Notes: a model not told the origin generated them from the letters alone. A DNA stretch of 64,000 bases from Streptomyces zagrosensis (GCF_014203645.1 NZ_JACHJL010000001.1:1-64000), one strand, 5' to 3'; shown: positions 42,658-52,670, counted from the stretch's first letter. Translations and numbers: made by a program.

Positions 42658-44207
42658 GTGCCAAGATCGCCCTTCCGAGAGCTGTCCCGGAGCTACTGCG
42701 GCAAGGGCCGTTCCGGCGGTATTGGACCGGACAGAGCGTCTCTCTGATCGGCGATCAGATCTCAATGCTGGCACTGCCACTCGCGGCCGTGATCATTTTG
42801 CACGCCGACGCCGCGGAGATGGGCTGGCTCGCCACCGCGCAACTGTTGCCTGCTCTGCTGTTCTCGCTCGCGGCCGGCGCCTGGGTCGATCGGCGCGCCC
42901 AGCGCCGACGCCTCATGATCGTCTCGGACTTGGCGCGCGCTGTGCTCATAGCGTCACTGCCCATCGCGTACGCCTTCGATCTGCTGAGCCTCGTTCAGCT
43001 CTACGTCACGGCCTTCGCCGTCGGCTCGCTGACCGTGCTGTTCGATGTCTGCAATGCCACCTTGTTCGTCTCGCTGGTCCCCAGCACGCGTTACGTCGAG
43101 GCCAACGCGCTGATCAACGGCAGTCGTTCGCTGTCGTATGTGGCGGGCCCGAGCGTGGGCGGGTTCCTGGTTCAACTGCTGGCCGCTCCGCTCGCGCTGG
43201 TCGCGGACGCGTTGACTTACCTCATCTCCGCGCGTTGCCTCACCCGCATCGACCCCGCCGAACCCCCGCCCTCAACACCGGCCAAGGGGCACTTCAGCGC
43301 CGGGTTACGTTGGGTCGTCGGCTCGCCGGTCATGCGCGCCACCTTCGCGGCTTCGGCCACCATCCAGTTCTTCAACTTCATGTTCCACACCCTCTTCGTC
43401 CTGTATGTCACCACGGAACTCGGACTGAGCGCGGGCGTGCTCGGCGCCATCTTGGGCGTCGGCGCGGTCGGCGGGCTCGTCGGCGCGGCCACCGCGGGCC
43501 GGGTCATCCGGCGACTGGGCATCGGCCGCGCCGCCATCCTCGGGCTCGCACTCTTCTCCATGCCGCTGCTTCTGGTGCCGCTCGCAGATGGGCCTACGCC
43601 GCTGGTTCTGACCCTGTTGTTCCTCGCGGAACTCGGCTGCTGCGTGGGTGCCATGTTCGCGGACATAGCCATGAATTCGCTGCATGCCGCGCTGATACCG
43701 AATGCCCTACGCGCCAGGGTGACCGGTGCCTACCGCATGCTGACTCACGGCGTTCGCCCACTGGGCGCCCTCACCGCTGGAGCGCTCGGATCGACCATCG
43801 GGCTGCGTCCCACACTGTGGATCGGGACCGCGGGCGCCGTGCTGAGCCTGCTGTGGGTGCTGCCGTCGCCGGTCCCACACATACGCGACCTGCCCACGCC
43901 CGAGCCCAATCCCGAGGCTGGCCCCGAGCTAGGCCGCGACCTCGATGGTGAGGGCGCGGGTGTGCCCAGCCATGGTGAATCCGCTCATGGTGAGCCCGGC
44001 CTGGATATCGTCGCCGACTTCGGGCCCAGCGGCTTGGCCGTGCCCGTGCCCGTGCCCGTGCCGGTGGGGGAGGCGGCCAGGCCGACCGAGCCCGCCGAGC
44101 TGACTGGGCGTACTGAACCGCTGGAGGCGGTTGAGCAGGGTGGAAGGAGTAAGGCTGTGAGTGAGGCGGCCGGGCCATGCACCGAGGCCAGCGAGACGCC
44201 GGGCTAA
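42654..44207 (+). CDS. MFS transporter, DHA3 efflux type
   Basis: A 517-residue transporter with about 12 helices: FRRYWTGQSVSLIGDQISML, AAGAWVDRRAQRRRLMIVSD (loop 2-3 motif), NALINGSRSLSYVAGPSVGG, SATIQFFNFMFHTLFVLYV and GAYRMLTHGVRPLGALTAG, the pattern of DHA3-type drug exporters. About 110 residues of hydrophilic tail follow residue 405, including a VPVPVPVPVG run. GTG 42654 overlaps the regulator stop (GTGA) with GGAGG upstream; longer upstream readings in the same frame are antisense to the PstS-like gene and are rejected. Substrate unknown. Confidence 0.9.
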   Translation: MSAKIALPRAVPELLRQGPFRRYWTGQSVSLIGDQISMLALPLAAVIILHADAAEMGWLATAQLLPALLFSLAAGAWVDRRAQRRRLMIVSDLARAVLIASLPIAYAFDLLSLVQLYVTAFAVGSLTVLFDVCNATLFVSLVPSTRYVEANALINGSRSLSYVAGPSVGGFLVQLLAAPLALVADALTYLISARCLTRIDPAEPPPSTPAKGHFSAGLRWVVGSPVMRATFAASATIQFFNFMFHTLFVLYVTTELGLSAGVLGAILGVGAVGGLVGAATAGRVIRRLGIGRAAILGLALFSMPLLLVPLADGPTPLVLTLLFLAELGCCVGAMFADIAMNSLHAALIPNALRARVTGAYRMLTHGVRPLGALTAGALGSTIGLRPTLWIGTAGAVLSLLWVLPSPVPHIRDLPTPEPNPEAGPELGRDLDGEGAGVPSHGESAHGEPGLDIVADFGPSGLAVPVPVPVPVGEAARPTEPAELTGRTEPLEAVEQGGRSKAVSEAAGPCTEASETPG

Positions 44208-44216
44208 ACGTTGTAC

Positions 44217-44251
44217 GGGGGCGGGTGGGGTGGGGGAGGGAGGGGGCGGGG
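44217..44251 (+). other. G-quadruplex-type motif downstream of the efflux gene
   Basis: Seven runs of three to five G are separated by single bases over 35 bp, starting ten bases after the efflux gene stop. On the plus strand this would be in the 3' untranslated RNA. No hairpin terminator is visible between the convergent genes here, so a folded G-tract might take that role. Confidence 0.5.
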
Positions 44252-44328
44252 AAGAGCCTCAGGCGAGGCTGCCCTTCGCCACCGTTCCCACCAGCTACCC
44301 CCAACTCCCAACGCCCAACTCCTGCTCC

Positions 44329-44610
44329 CTACTCCGCCTCGTGCCAGCCTTCGTATTCGGCGGCGAATGCGTCTAGCGCTGCCGTCTCAAGGAGTGCTGC
44401 CGGGTCCTCGATCACCACCAGCCACTGAGCGTCCTCGGCGTCGTCTTCGCCGGCCAGCGCCTCTCGTACCACCCGCGGCTCCTCAGCCAGACCGAAGCGG
44501 TGCACAACAGCCTGGGCCGCGTCCTCGGCGGCATCGCGGTCGGGGAGCACCAGCAAGTGTCGGGTGACGGGTTCGTGTTCTTCGTCGGCAAGGGGGCGTG
44601 CGCTACTCAC
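44329..44610 (-). CDS. Small acidic conserved hypothetical protein
   Basis: The 93-residue product (from GTG 44610) contains RHLLVLPDRDAAEDAAQAVV, PRVVREALAGEDDAEDAQWL, LVVIEDP and AEYEGWHEAE. Similar short acidic proteins next to holA are remembered from streptomycetes; no function is known. Sequence suggests a small alpha/beta domain. CACAAT lies six bases upstream on the minus strand and no binding site is present, compatible with a leaderless start. The ATG at 44700 is in frame but gives an uncharacteristic N-terminus. Confidence 0.7.
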   Translation of the reverse strand: MSSARPLADEEHEPVTRHLLVLPDRDAAEDAAQAVVHRFGLAEEPRVVREALAGEDDAEDAQWLVVIEDPAALLETAALDAFAAEYEGWHEAE

Positions 44611-44831
44611 GAGCCCATTGTGCGGGACCGTGGACGAGGGCTTGGAGCCGGCTGGTGACGCGGCCCGCGACCGGACCGGCGCGCGGGGTAAGGCGTTCAC
44701 GCGCCGCTGTGCCCCACGGGCCCTGTGCTGTGGTGACCTCGTACGCGGTGGGGGCGCGGCTGAATGTTGGGTGCGGGGGCTGACCGCCCGGCTGCCCGGC
44801 TTGTCAGTGGTGCGTGGGATGCTGGTCCGCG

Positions 44832-45821
44832 ATGGCCAAGAAGACGACGACCGATAATCCGCTGGCTCCCGTGACGCTCGCCGTGGGCCAGGAGGACCTG
44901 CTGCTCGACCGCGCCGTGCAGCAGGTAGTGGCGGCAGCCCGCGCCGCCGACCCCGACACGGATGTGCGCGACCTCACATCCGACGCGTTGCAGCCAGGCA
45001 CCCTCGCCGAGTTGACGAGCCCGTCGCTGTTCGCCGAGCGCAAGGTCGTGGTGGTCCGCTCCGCGCAGGACCTCTCGGCCGACACCATCAAGGACGTGAA
45101 GGGGTATCTCACGGCTCCGGCCGAGGAGATCACGCTGGTGTTGCTGCACGCGGGGGCAACCAAGGGTAAGGGGCTGCTTGATGCGGCCCGTAAGGCGGGG
45201 GCTCGTGAGATCGCCTGCCCGAAGATGACCAAACCGGCCGATCGGCTCGCTTTCGTTCGGTCGGAGTTCCGTGCCATCGGCCGCTCTGCCACGCCCGAGG
45301 CGTGTCAGGCGCTGGTCGATACCCTCGGCAGCGACCTGCGGGAACTGGCTAGCGCCTGCACGCAACTCGCAGCCGACATCGAGGGCACCATCGACGAGGC
45401 GATCGTCGGCCGCTACTACACGGGCCGGGCCGAGGCGTCGAGCTTCACCGTTGCCGACCGCGCCGTCGAGGGACGTGCTGCGGAGGCTCTGGAGGCGCTG
45501 CGTTGGGCCATCAGCACCGGAGTTGCGCCCGTGTTGATCACCAGTGCGCTGGCGCAGGGGGTGCGCTCCATCGGCAAGGTGGCCTCGGCGCCGCGCGGCG
45601 CGCGTTCCGGCGATCTGGCCCGCGATCTGGGCATGCCCTCGTGGAAGATCGACCGGGTGCGGCAGCAGATCCGTGGCTGGTCGGCGGATGGGGTGGCGAC
45701 GGCCCTGTGTGCAGTGGCCGACGCCGATGCGGGCGTGAAGGGCGGCGGAGACGACCCGGAGTACGCACTGGAAAAGGCCGTAGTAGCCGTGGCCCGAGCC
45801 GCGCGTTCAGGCCGCGGCTAA
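44832..45821 (+). CDS. holA: DNA polymerase III subunit delta
   Basis: Delta opens the beta sliding clamp within the clamp loader. The 329-residue product shows the family layout: an AAA-like N-terminus (VTLAVGQEDLLLDRAVQQVV, LADELTSPSLFAERKVVVVR-like region), ITLVLLHAGATKGKGLLDAA, a lid region (YYTGRAEASSFTVADRAVEG) and a C-terminal helical domain (LARDLGMPSWKIDRVRQQIR). ATG 44832 gives the MAKKTTTDN N-terminus. In many actinobacteria it lies close to comEA-comEC; here a 4-kb accessory segment separates them. Confidence 0.92.
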   Translation: MAKKTTTDNPLAPVTLAVGQEDLLLDRAVQQVVAAARAADPDTDVRDLTSDALQPGTLAELTSPSLFAERKVVVVRSAQDLSADTIKDVKGYLTAPAEEITLVLLHAGATKGKGLLDAARKAGAREIACPKMTKPADRLAFVRSEFRAIGRSATPEACQALVDTLGSDLRELASACTQLAADIEGTIDEAIVGRYYTGRAEASSFTVADRAVEGRAAEALEALRWAISTGVAPVLITSALAQGVRSIGKVASAPRGARSGDLARDLGMPSWKIDRVRQQIRGWSADGVATALCAVADADAGVKGGGDDPEYALEKAVVAVARAARSGRG

Positions 45822-45969
45822 CCTCCGCTCGCCACCCGGTCCCGCGCCACCCGGTCCTACGCCGCCAGGCCCCACGCCGCCCGGCCCCGCGCCGCCTCCG
45901 GAAGCTGTTTCGGCTCCCAGCCGCGGCCCACCGCAGGGCTCGAACACGCCCCGGGCACGGCGACCGTCG

Positions 45970-46986
45970 TTACCTCTGTAGCCGCTCCATCGTCACCTTG
46001 GCGCTCTGCGACAGCATCTTGCCCACCTTCTCGCTGTTCGGCGGGGTCGAGTTGGAGCTGCCGGACACGTAGTTGGACCAGGACGTCTGGTACGTCATCC
46101 AGCCGTCGCGGACCGCGAGGATGACGTAGCTGCCTTCGTCGTCGCCGTCCTTTTCCTCCTGCGTCACCAGATACGCCTCGTCACCGAGGTCCGGGACCGG
46201 CTTGACCTTGTAGGTGTACGTGGAGCCCTTTTGATTCTCGTAGGCGCGGTACCTGGCCTCGAATTCCGGCTCCGGGTCTGTCTTGTGGTGGAGGTGGGCT
46301 GAGGTGGCGACCCAGGTCGAGGAGTAGTCGGAGGAGGAAGAGGACTCGCTCGCCTTCAGGTCCGTGTTGCAGTCCATGGAGTCCAGGGCCTCGTGCTCGG
46401 TGCCGCTCGCGCGTGGGTTCTTGTCCCCCGAGGTGGACTCGTCTTTCTTGAACCCGGCCTCCTCAAACGGGGCGTAGTCGGTGGAGCCGCACAGATTGCC
46501 GGTGTACTGATAGCCCGCGAGGTCGGCCTTCGCCTCGTCGTCGCCGAAGCCGCCCGTGGCGAGGAGACCACCCGCCCACAAGGCCGAGGCCACGACCGCG
46601 CCACCGGCTGCCCACAGCAGGCCGCGCCCCTTCGTGCTGCCGGAGGGCGCGCTAGGGGTCGGTACGCCTGGGCCATAGCCAGCCGGAACCTGGCCGGGGT
46701 AGGGGGCGGGAGGCTGCGGCTGCCCCATGGGGTGTCCCGCCTGCCCAGGGACCTGACCCGGTGGCTGCGTGGGCACACCGCCGGGCATCGTCGGGTGCGC
46801 TGCCGCTCCCACGGGGCCCGGCTGGGGGCCGGCCGGGGTGGGCGGATAAGCGTAGGGATTGGGAGCCTGGCGCGGGTCTTGCTGGCCTGGCTGCTGCTGC
46901 CCACCTGGAGGCTGCGGTGGGACGTCTCCGTACGGATTCGACTGCGACTGCGCGTACGGGTTGGGCTGATCCCCCGGTATCGACAT
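45970..46986 (-). CDS. Membrane protein with Pro/Gln-rich N-terminus
   Basis: Unidentified 338-residue protein. Residues 1-110 are Pro/Gln/Gly/Tyr-rich and disordered, then a membrane helix (about 115-140, GLLWAAGGAVVASALWAGGL) and an extracytoplasmic domain with two Cys (NLCGSTDYAP and MDCNTDL), many Ser and acidic residues, and VPDLGDEAYLVTQEE, YVILAVRDGWMTYQTSW near the end. The pattern resembles actinobacterial surface proteins of the DUF3558-like or sensor type, but no family is assigned. TAATGT lies seven bases before the ATG on the minus strand, supporting a leaderless start at 46986. Confidence 0.7.
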   Translation of the reverse strand: MSIPGDQPNPYAQSQSNPYGDVPPQPPGGQQQPGQQDPRQAPNPYAYPPTPAGPQPGPVGAAAHPTMPGGVPTQPPGQVPGQAGHPMGQPQPPAPYPGQVPAGYGPGVPTPSAPSGSTKGRGLLWAAGGAVVASALWAGGLLATGGFGDDEAKADLAGYQYTGNLCGSTDYAPFEEAGFKKDESTSGDKNPRASGTEHEALDSMDCNTDLKASESSSSSDYSSTWVATSAHLHHKTDPEPEFEARYRAYENQKGSTYTYKVKPVPDLGDEAYLVTQEEKDGDDEGSYVILAVRDGWMTYQTSWSNYVSGSSNSTPPNSEKVGKMLSQSAKVTMERLQR

Positions 46987-47681
46987 GGCGGGCACATTAC
47001 CCGACACGCCGTGCAGGGCCGCTACCATCCCGGGGTTACCTCCCCCTCGCACCATCCCGTACAGCGCACGCGTCGGGCCCGACAGCGCGGCTCTCGAAGC
47101 GGGGTCGGCCAGGGCCAGGCTCGGCCCGGCAGGGCCGGGGGCACAAGAGGCCCGTGGCCGGCACAGGAGTCGCGTAACCCAAAGGCCCACGCCAGTGCAA
47201 GGCCCGCAGCCACCACAAGGCCCGCGCCGGTAGCAAGAGAGCCGGCAGCCGGCACAAGAGTTGCGCAACCCAAGGGGCCCACGCCGTAGCCCGAAGCCCA
47301 CGTCAGCACAGAGCCCACCCGCAGCCCACCCGCCATGGTGGTACGCACGAAGGCCCCGCGCCGTCCGGGGGAATCGGACAGGCGCGGGGCCTTCGGCGAA
47401 GAATCCGCGAGCTAAGCACATCGCACGCGCGTGGCGAACAGGCCGCGTGCGGTGTGATGTCGTCGTACCTGGCCTGCGGAGGCGGTGCTCCGGGCCTGGC
47501 TGGACGACTGTCGGACGGCGCGGTAGAGAGGGTCCGCGGGGTCCGTACCGGACTGGAAAACGAAGCTCGGTCATGCGCCGTGCGGTGCCGGAAAGCCCGC
47601 GAGTGAGGTGATCACTGCGCGGTCGTCACACACGGTTCGCGGCCGGCCAAGGTCGGCCGTGGCCGCTGGTGAGGCGGTGGA
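46987..47681. other. Intergenic region between membrane protein gene and rpsT
   Basis: No convincing gene in 695 bp. A 37-bp segment at 47157-47193 (GCCGGCACAGGAGTCGCG and onward) recurs with few changes at 47248-47285. A hydrophobic minus-strand frame crosses the repeats but has no binding site. A terminator at 47349-47394 is listed separately. Confidence 0.4.
47349..47394 (-). terminator. Terminator hairpin downstream of rpsT
   Basis: GAAGGCCCCGCGCC (47349-47362) pairs perfectly with GGCGCGGGGCCTTC (47381-47394), extended inward by GTCC/GGAC past a bulged A. It lies about 290 bp after rpsT and would end its transcript before the next minus-strand gene. Confidence 0.65.
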
Positions 47682-47948
47682 TCAGGCGCTCAGGGCGGAA
47701 ACCTGGGCGGCCAGCGCCGACTTCTTGTTGGCGGCGGCGTTCTTGTGGATGACGCCCTTGCTGGCGGCCTTGTCGAGCTTCTTGCCCGCCTCACGGAAGG
47801 CGACGGTGGCCTTCTCCAGGTCACCGGTGGCCACGGCCTCACGGGACTTGCGAATGGCGGTGCGGAGCGAGGACTTGACGGCCTTGTTGCGCTGGCGCGC
47901 CTTCTCGTTCGTCTTGTTGCGCTTGATCTGGGACTTAATGTTCGCCAC
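47682..47948 (-). CDS. rpsT: 30S ribosomal protein S20
   Basis: An 88-residue, very basic protein with the S20 pattern: [35 protein letters not shown] and [18 protein letters not shown]20 binds 16S rRNA early in small-subunit assembly. GTG 47948 follows AAAGG and gives the canonical length; the frame open to 48149 is not used. It is divergent from lepA, as in other actinobacteria. Confidence 0.96.
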   Translation of the reverse strand: MANIKSQIKRNKTNEKARQRNKAVKSSLRTAIRKSREAVATGDLEKATVAFREAGKKLDKAASKGVIHKNAAANKKSALAAQVSALSA

Positions 47949-48195
47949 GAAGGAGCCTTTGCAGGTTCGTCGGATTTCTCGGTTGTCCTCGGACTCTCTC
48001 CGAGGGCGCCTCGTACACAGAGCGTGCATACAGGGGGTGCATACAGAGAGTGCACGAGGCACAGTCGTCCAGGCTACCAGCAGCCGCTGGGGCCTCCCAA
48101 ACCGGACTGTGGCCGCCACTCGTGGGACGATGGGTGGAACTGTCACCACGTCCCGCCTAGCTGCTAGCTGCGTTCAATCACCGAATGGACCCTGC

Positions 48196-50073
48196 GTGCC
48201 CGCGATCCCTCCTCACGTGCCGGAGCCGAGCCGTACCGACCCGGCTCTCATCCGTAACTTCTGCATCATCGCGCATATCGACCACGGCAAGTCCACGCTC
48301 GCCGACCGGATGCTCCAGCTAACGGGTGTGGTGGAGCAGCGGCAGATGCGTGCGCAGTACCTCGACCGCATGGACATCGAGCGTGAGCGTGGCATCACGA
48401 TCAAGTCCCAGGCGGTCCGGTTGCCCTGGGCGCCCACCGAGGGCGAGCTCCAGAACTCGACTCATATCCTCAACATGATCGACACCCCGGGCCACGTGGA
48501 CTTCACCTACGAGGTGTCCCGGTCGCTCGCCGCGTGCGAGGGCTGCGTTCTGTTGGTGGACGCGGCCCAGGGCATCGAGGCGCAGACCCTCGCCAATCTG
48601 TATCTGGCGATGGAAAACGAGCTCACGATCATCCCCGTGCTCAACAAGATCGACCTGCCCGCCGCGCAGCCCGAGAAGTTCGCCGCCGAACTGGCGCGCC
48701 TCATCGGCTGCGACCCGAGCGAGGTGCTGCGGGTGTCGGCGAAGACCGGCGAGGGCGTGTCGGAGCTGCTGGACCGCGTGGTGGAGCTGGTTCCCGCGCC
48801 GGTCGGCGTCGCGGATGCGCCCGCTCGCGCGATGATCTTCGACTCGGTCTACGACTCGTACCGCGGTGTGGTCACCTATGTACGTGTCATCGACGGCCAG
48901 CTCAGCAAGCGTGAGCGCATCCGGATGATGTCCACCGGCGCGACCCACGAGCTCTTGGAGATCGGCGTCTCCTCGCCCGAGATGACGGTGTCCGACGGGC
49001 TCGGCGTCGGCGAGGTGGGCTACCTGATCACCGGCGTGAAGGATGTCCGGCAGTCGAAGGTCGGCGACACCATCACCTCCTTCCACAAGGGCGCGGTCGA
49101 GGCGCTCGGCGGGTACAAGGACCCCAGGCCGATGGTGTTCTCGGGGCTGTACCCGCTGGATGGTTCGGACTATCCGGAGCTGCGGGAGGCGTTGGATAGA
49201 CTCCAGCTCAACGACGCCGCGCTGGTCTACGAGCCGGAGACCTCCGCCGCGCTGGGCTTCGGCTTCCGTGTCGGCTTCCTTGGCCTGCTGCACCTGGACG
49301 TGGTCCGCGAGCGCCTGGAGCGCGAGTTCGGCCTCGATCTGATCGCCACCGCCCCCAACGTGGTCTACCGCGTGATCATGGAGGACGAGGCGGAGCACAC
49401 GGTCACCAACCCGAGCGAGTTCCCCACCGGCAAGATCGCCGAGGTGTACGAGCCGATGGTGCGGGCGACGGTGCTGGCGCCCAGCGAGTTCATCGGCTCG
49501 ATCATGGAGCTCTGCCAGGTCCGCCGCGGCTCGCTGCTCGGCATGGACTACCTCTCCGAGGACCGCGTGGAGCTGCGCTACACACTGCCGCTCGCCGAGA
49601 TCGTCTTCGACTTTTTCGACCAGCTCAAGTCCAAGACGCGCGGTTACGCCTCGCTCGATTACGAGCCCACCGGCGAGCAGACCTCCGCGCTCGTCAAGGT
49701 GGACATCTTGCTGCACGGCGACAAGGTGGACGCGTTCTCCGCGGTGACGCACAAGGACAAGGCGTACGCGTACGGCGTGCGCCTGGTGGCCAAGCTGCGT
49801 GAGCTCATCCCCCGGCAGAACTTCGAGGTGCCAATCCAGGCAGCCATCGGCAGCCGCGTCATCGCCCGTGAAACGGTGCGCGCGATCCGTAAGGATGTGC
49901 TCGCCAAGTGCTACGGCGGCGACATCTCCCGCAAGCGAAAGCTTCTGGAGAAGCAGAAGGAAGGCAAGAAGCGGATGAAGATGGTCGGCAACGTAGAGGT
50001 GCCGCAGGAGGCCTTCATCGCGGTGCTGTCCACGGACTCTGACAGCGGCGGCGAGGCCAAGGCGAAGAAGTAA
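48196..50073 (+). CDS. lepA: Elongation factor 4 (LepA)
   Basis: A ribosome-associated translational GTPase of 625 residues. G1 is [10 protein letters not shown]2 lies in [13 protein letters not shown]3 is DTPGHVDF and G4 NKIDLP. Domain II, domain III and V equivalents and the LepA-specific C-terminal domain ([40 protein letters not shown]) are complete. GTG 48196 gives the [21 protein letters not shown]-terminus expected for streptomycete LepA; there is no clear ribosome binding site. It is divergent from rpsT with 247 bp between starts and is followed by its own terminator. Confidence 0.95.
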   Translation: MPAIPPHVPEPSRTDPALIRNFCIIAHIDHGKSTLADRMLQLTGVVEQRQMRAQYLDRMDIERERGITIKSQAVRLPWAPTEGELQNSTHILNMIDTPGHVDFTYEVSRSLAACEGCVLLVDAAQGIEAQTLANLYLAMENELTIIPVLNKIDLPAAQPEKFAAELARLIGCDPSEVLRVSAKTGEGVSELLDRVVELVPAPVGVADAPARAMIFDSVYDSYRGVVTYVRVIDGQLSKRERIRMMSTGATHELLEIGVSSPEMTVSDGLGVGEVGYLITGVKDVRQSKVGDTITSFHKGAVEALGGYKDPRPMVFSGLYPLDGSDYPELREALDRLQLNDAALVYEPETSAALGFGFRVGFLGLLHLDVVRERLEREFGLDLIATAPNVVYRVIMEDEAEHTVTNPSEFPTGKIAEVYEPMVRATVLAPSEFIGSIMELCQVRRGSLLGMDYLSEDRVELRYTLPLAEIVFDFFDQLKSKTRGYASLDYEPTGEQTSALVKVDILLHGDKVDAFSAVTHKDKAYAYGVRLVAKLRELIPRQNFEVPIQAAIGSRVIARETVRAIRKDVLAKCYGGDISRKRKLLEKQKEGKKRMKMVGNVEVPQEAFIAVLSTDSDSGGEAKAKK

Positions 50074-50108
50074 GAAACGGCACAAGCTCCGTGCCGACAG
50101 GGGTGTCC

Positions 50109-50135
50109 GGGCCCGCAGCGCTGCGCTGCGGGCCC
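50109..50135 (+). terminator. Terminator after lepA
   Basis: GGGCCCGCAGCG (50109-50120) pairs perfectly with CGCTGCGGGCCC (50124-50135) around a CTG loop. Confidence 0.8.
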
Positions 50136-50285
50136 GTCGTGTGCAGCGGCCACCGGACGGCGCCGACCACTGTTTCAACGAGCCGACCACAGCCTCTTAC
50201 ATGCTGAGGCGCGGCCATCTAGTCTGATCACTACTCGTAGGTTACTCATGAGTCACTAACGCTGAGGCGGGCCCCGGAGGATGCT

Positions 50286-52172
50286 GTGACCGACACCCAA
50301 GCCTTGCTCGACAACAGGCCGCCGTCGATGGCCACGCTCTTCCTGGAGCGGGTGGAGGCCACACCGGACGCAGAGGCGTACCGCTATCCCGTACCGCCCG
50401 CATCGGGCGAGGGGCCCGCTGACTGGCAGCCGCTGAGCTGGGCCGAGTCCGCCACCCGGGTCTTCGCCATCGCGGCCGGCCTTATCGACCTAGGGGTGCA
50501 GGGCGAGGAGCGGGTGGCCCTGGCGTGCAGCACCAGGGTCGAGTGGATCTTCGGGGATCTGGCCGTACTGTGCGCTGGCGCCGCGACCACCACCGTCTAC
50601 CCGTCCACCAACGACGACGAGACGGCGTTCATCCTCTCCGACTCCGGTAGCCGGGTGCTCATCGCCGAAGACGCCGAGCAGCTTCGCAAGGCCCGCGCCA
50701 GCCGCGCCGAGCTTCCTGCACTCGCGCACGTGGTGGTGATAGAGGAGGCTGACGCGGTGTCGGCCGTGGGGGACCCGGAGGGCTGGGTGCTCTCGCTCGC
50801 CGAGTTGGAACGGCGCGGTGCGAAGTATCTGGAGAAGCACCCGGACAGCGTGCGGGACCGGGTGCACGCGCTGCGTTCCGACCAACTCGCCACCCTCATC
50901 TACACCTCTGGCACCACGGGGCGCCCCAAGGGCGTCCGGCTGCCGCACGACGCCTGGTCGTACATGGCCCGCGCGATCGAGGGCATCAAGCTCCTGGAAC
51001 CCGACGACGTGCAGTACCTGTGGCTGCCGCTCGCGCACGTCTTCGGCAAGGTGCTCGTCGCCGGACAGCTCGCGGTCGGGCACACCACCGCCGTAGATGG
51101 CCGCATTGACAAGATCATCGAGAACCTGCCGGTGGTCAGACCCACCTACATGGCCGCCGTGCCGCGCATCTTCGAGAAGGTCTACAACGGGGTCGCAGCC
51201 AAGGCCCGAGAGGGCGGCGCGGCCAAGTACAAGATCTTCCAGTGGGCTGCCGATGTCGCCCGCGAGTACGCCAAGACCTCCCAGGACAACTTCCGGCGCA
51301 CCGGCTCCGCCACCGTGCCCCTGGGCCTGCGCACCAAGCACGGCATCGCCGACAAGCTCGTCTACGCCAAGCTGCGCGAGGCGTTCGGCGGGCGGCTGCG
51401 CGCCTGCATCTCGGGTTCGGCCGCACTTGCGCCGGACATCGGCTACTTCTTCGCGGGCGCCGGGATCAACATCCTGGAGGGTTATGGACTGACCGAGTCC
51501 AGCGCCGCCAGCTTCGTCAATACCCAGGATTACCGCACCGGTACGGTCGGCAAGGCGCTGCCCGGCCTTGAGGTGCGCATTTCTGACGACGGCGAGATCC
51601 TGCTGCGTGGCCCCGGCATCATGCAGGGCTACCACGGGCTGCCGGAGCGCACCGCCGAGGTGCTGGAGTCGGACGGCTGGTTCCACACCGGCGACATCGG
51701 CGAGCTGTCCCCCGATGGCTATCTGCGGATCACTGACCGCAAGAAGGACCTGATCAAGACGTCGGGTGGGAAGTACATCGCGCCGGCCGAGGTCGAGGGA
51801 CAGTTCAAGGCGGTCTGCCCGTTCGTCTCCAACATCTTGGTGCACGGCGCGGACCGTAACTTCTGTACGGCGCTCATCGCGCTGGACGAGCAGGCAATCA
51901 TGGAATGGGCCAAGGACCAGGGCCTGGACGGTGCGTCCTACGCCAAGGTCACCGCGTCGAAGGAGACCTACGAGCTGATCGACAGCTATGTGCAGCAGCT
52001 CAACGAGGGCCTACAGCGCTGGCAGACGATCAAGAAGTTCCGGCTGCTGCCCCGCGACCTGGACATCGCGCACGGCGAACTGACGCCGAGCCTCAAGCTC
52101 AAGCGGCCGGTTGTGGAGCGGGAGTACGGTGCCCTGATCGAGGAGATGTACACGGGCTCGCGCGAGACGTAG
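50286..52172 (+). CDS. Long-chain fatty acid--CoA ligase
   Basis: AMP-forming acyl-CoA synthetase (628 residues) activating fatty acids via an acyl-adenylate. The P-loop-like motif YTSGTTGRPKGV starts at 206; GYGLTESSA, DGWFHTGDIGEL and TDRKKDLIKTSGGKYIAP mark the adenylate pocket and hinge, and VTASKETYELIDSYVQQLN lies near the C-terminus. The length and the long insertion between adenylation motifs fit FAA1/FadD15-type long-chain enzymes. GTG 50286 follows GGAGG by six bases. A strong hairpin ends the unit. Confidence 0.93.
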   Translation: MTDTQALLDNRPPSMATLFLERVEATPDAEAYRYPVPPASGEGPADWQPLSWAESATRVFAIAAGLIDLGVQGEERVALACSTRVEWIFGDLAVLCAGAATTTVYPSTNDDETAFILSDSGSRVLIAEDAEQLRKARASRAELPALAHVVVIEEADAVSAVGDPEGWVLSLAELERRGAKYLEKHPDSVRDRVHALRSDQLATLIYTSGTTGRPKGVRLPHDAWSYMARAIEGIKLLEPDDVQYLWLPLAHVFGKVLVAGQLAVGHTTAVDGRIDKIIENLPVVRPTYMAAVPRIFEKVYNGVAAKAREGGAAKYKIFQWAADVAREYAKTSQDNFRRTGSATVPLGLRTKHGIADKLVYAKLREAFGGRLRACISGSAALAPDIGYFFAGAGINILEGYGLTESSAASFVNTQDYRTGTVGKALPGLEVRISDDGEILLRGPGIMQGYHGLPERTAEVLESDGWFHTGDIGELSPDGYLRITDRKKDLIKTSGGKYIAPAEVEGQFKAVCPFVSNILVHGADRNFCTALIALDEQAIMEWAKDQGLDGASYAKVTASKETYELIDSYVQQLNEGLQRWQTIKKFRLLPRDLDIAHGELTPSLKLKRPVVEREYGALIEEMYTGSRET

Positions 52173-52235
52173 GCGGCGACGCCGAGCGACTTTCGTCGAA
52201 GCCCGCCGGGCGGGCAGGTCAAGGGGCGAACGGGC

Positions 52236-52274
52236 CACCCTCGGCAGTGGGTCAAGGCACCCCTGCCGAGGGTG
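52236..52274 (+). terminator. Terminator after the acyl-CoA ligase gene
   Basis: CACCCTCGGCAG (52236-52247) pairs perfectly with CTGCCGAGGGTG (52263-52274). Confidence 0.75.
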
Positions 52275-52670
52275 TGACGCGAGGCGCTCGTCCAAGTCGC
52301 CCCTGGCGTGTGTCCGTACGGCGAACCTGGCTCGACGCACAGCCCTATCCCCCGGCTGTGCATGGCCGGCGCGTCTCTTTGGGTCCGCCTCTGCGAGGAG
52401 GTGCGGAACGGCGAAGCCGACTGCCTTTCGTTGCTTGTTGAAGTAACGGAGGCCATCTCGGAGACAGTTGTGGCCATAGGTGTCGTTTCTCTGCTCATCA
52501 CAGCTCACTTACGTCACTCGGTGCATGGGGACACGGCCGGTCTGTCAGGCTGTCGGCGTCGGACTCGGTGCTATGCCAGAACGTGAAAGCCGCATGGCGG
52601 GTGTTCTTCGATCGTCGAAGCCACCGCCGAGGCCGCGCCCAGGTCCACTGACGCCGGGAAGGTGTGCGCC
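52275..52670. other. Intergenic region before the SpoIIE-type phosphatase
   Basis: This stretch is less GC-rich than its surroundings. A 92-codon frame from 52308 contains a hydrophobic segment but has no binding site and no recognisable product. CTTCGATCGTCGAAG at about 52605-52619 is a small palindrome 50 bp before the next start. No promoter could be assigned. Confidence 0.35.

Noticed and set aside
47022-47348. 108-codon hydrophobic minus-strand frame
   Set aside because: No binding site and no motif; it runs through a local direct duplication and overlaps the upstream flank of another gene.
52308-52586. 92-codon frame upstream of the SpoIIE-type phosphatase
   Set aside because: It contains a hydrophobic stretch but lacks a binding site and typical codon bias, and ends in Arg/Cys-rich sequence; not supported as a gene.
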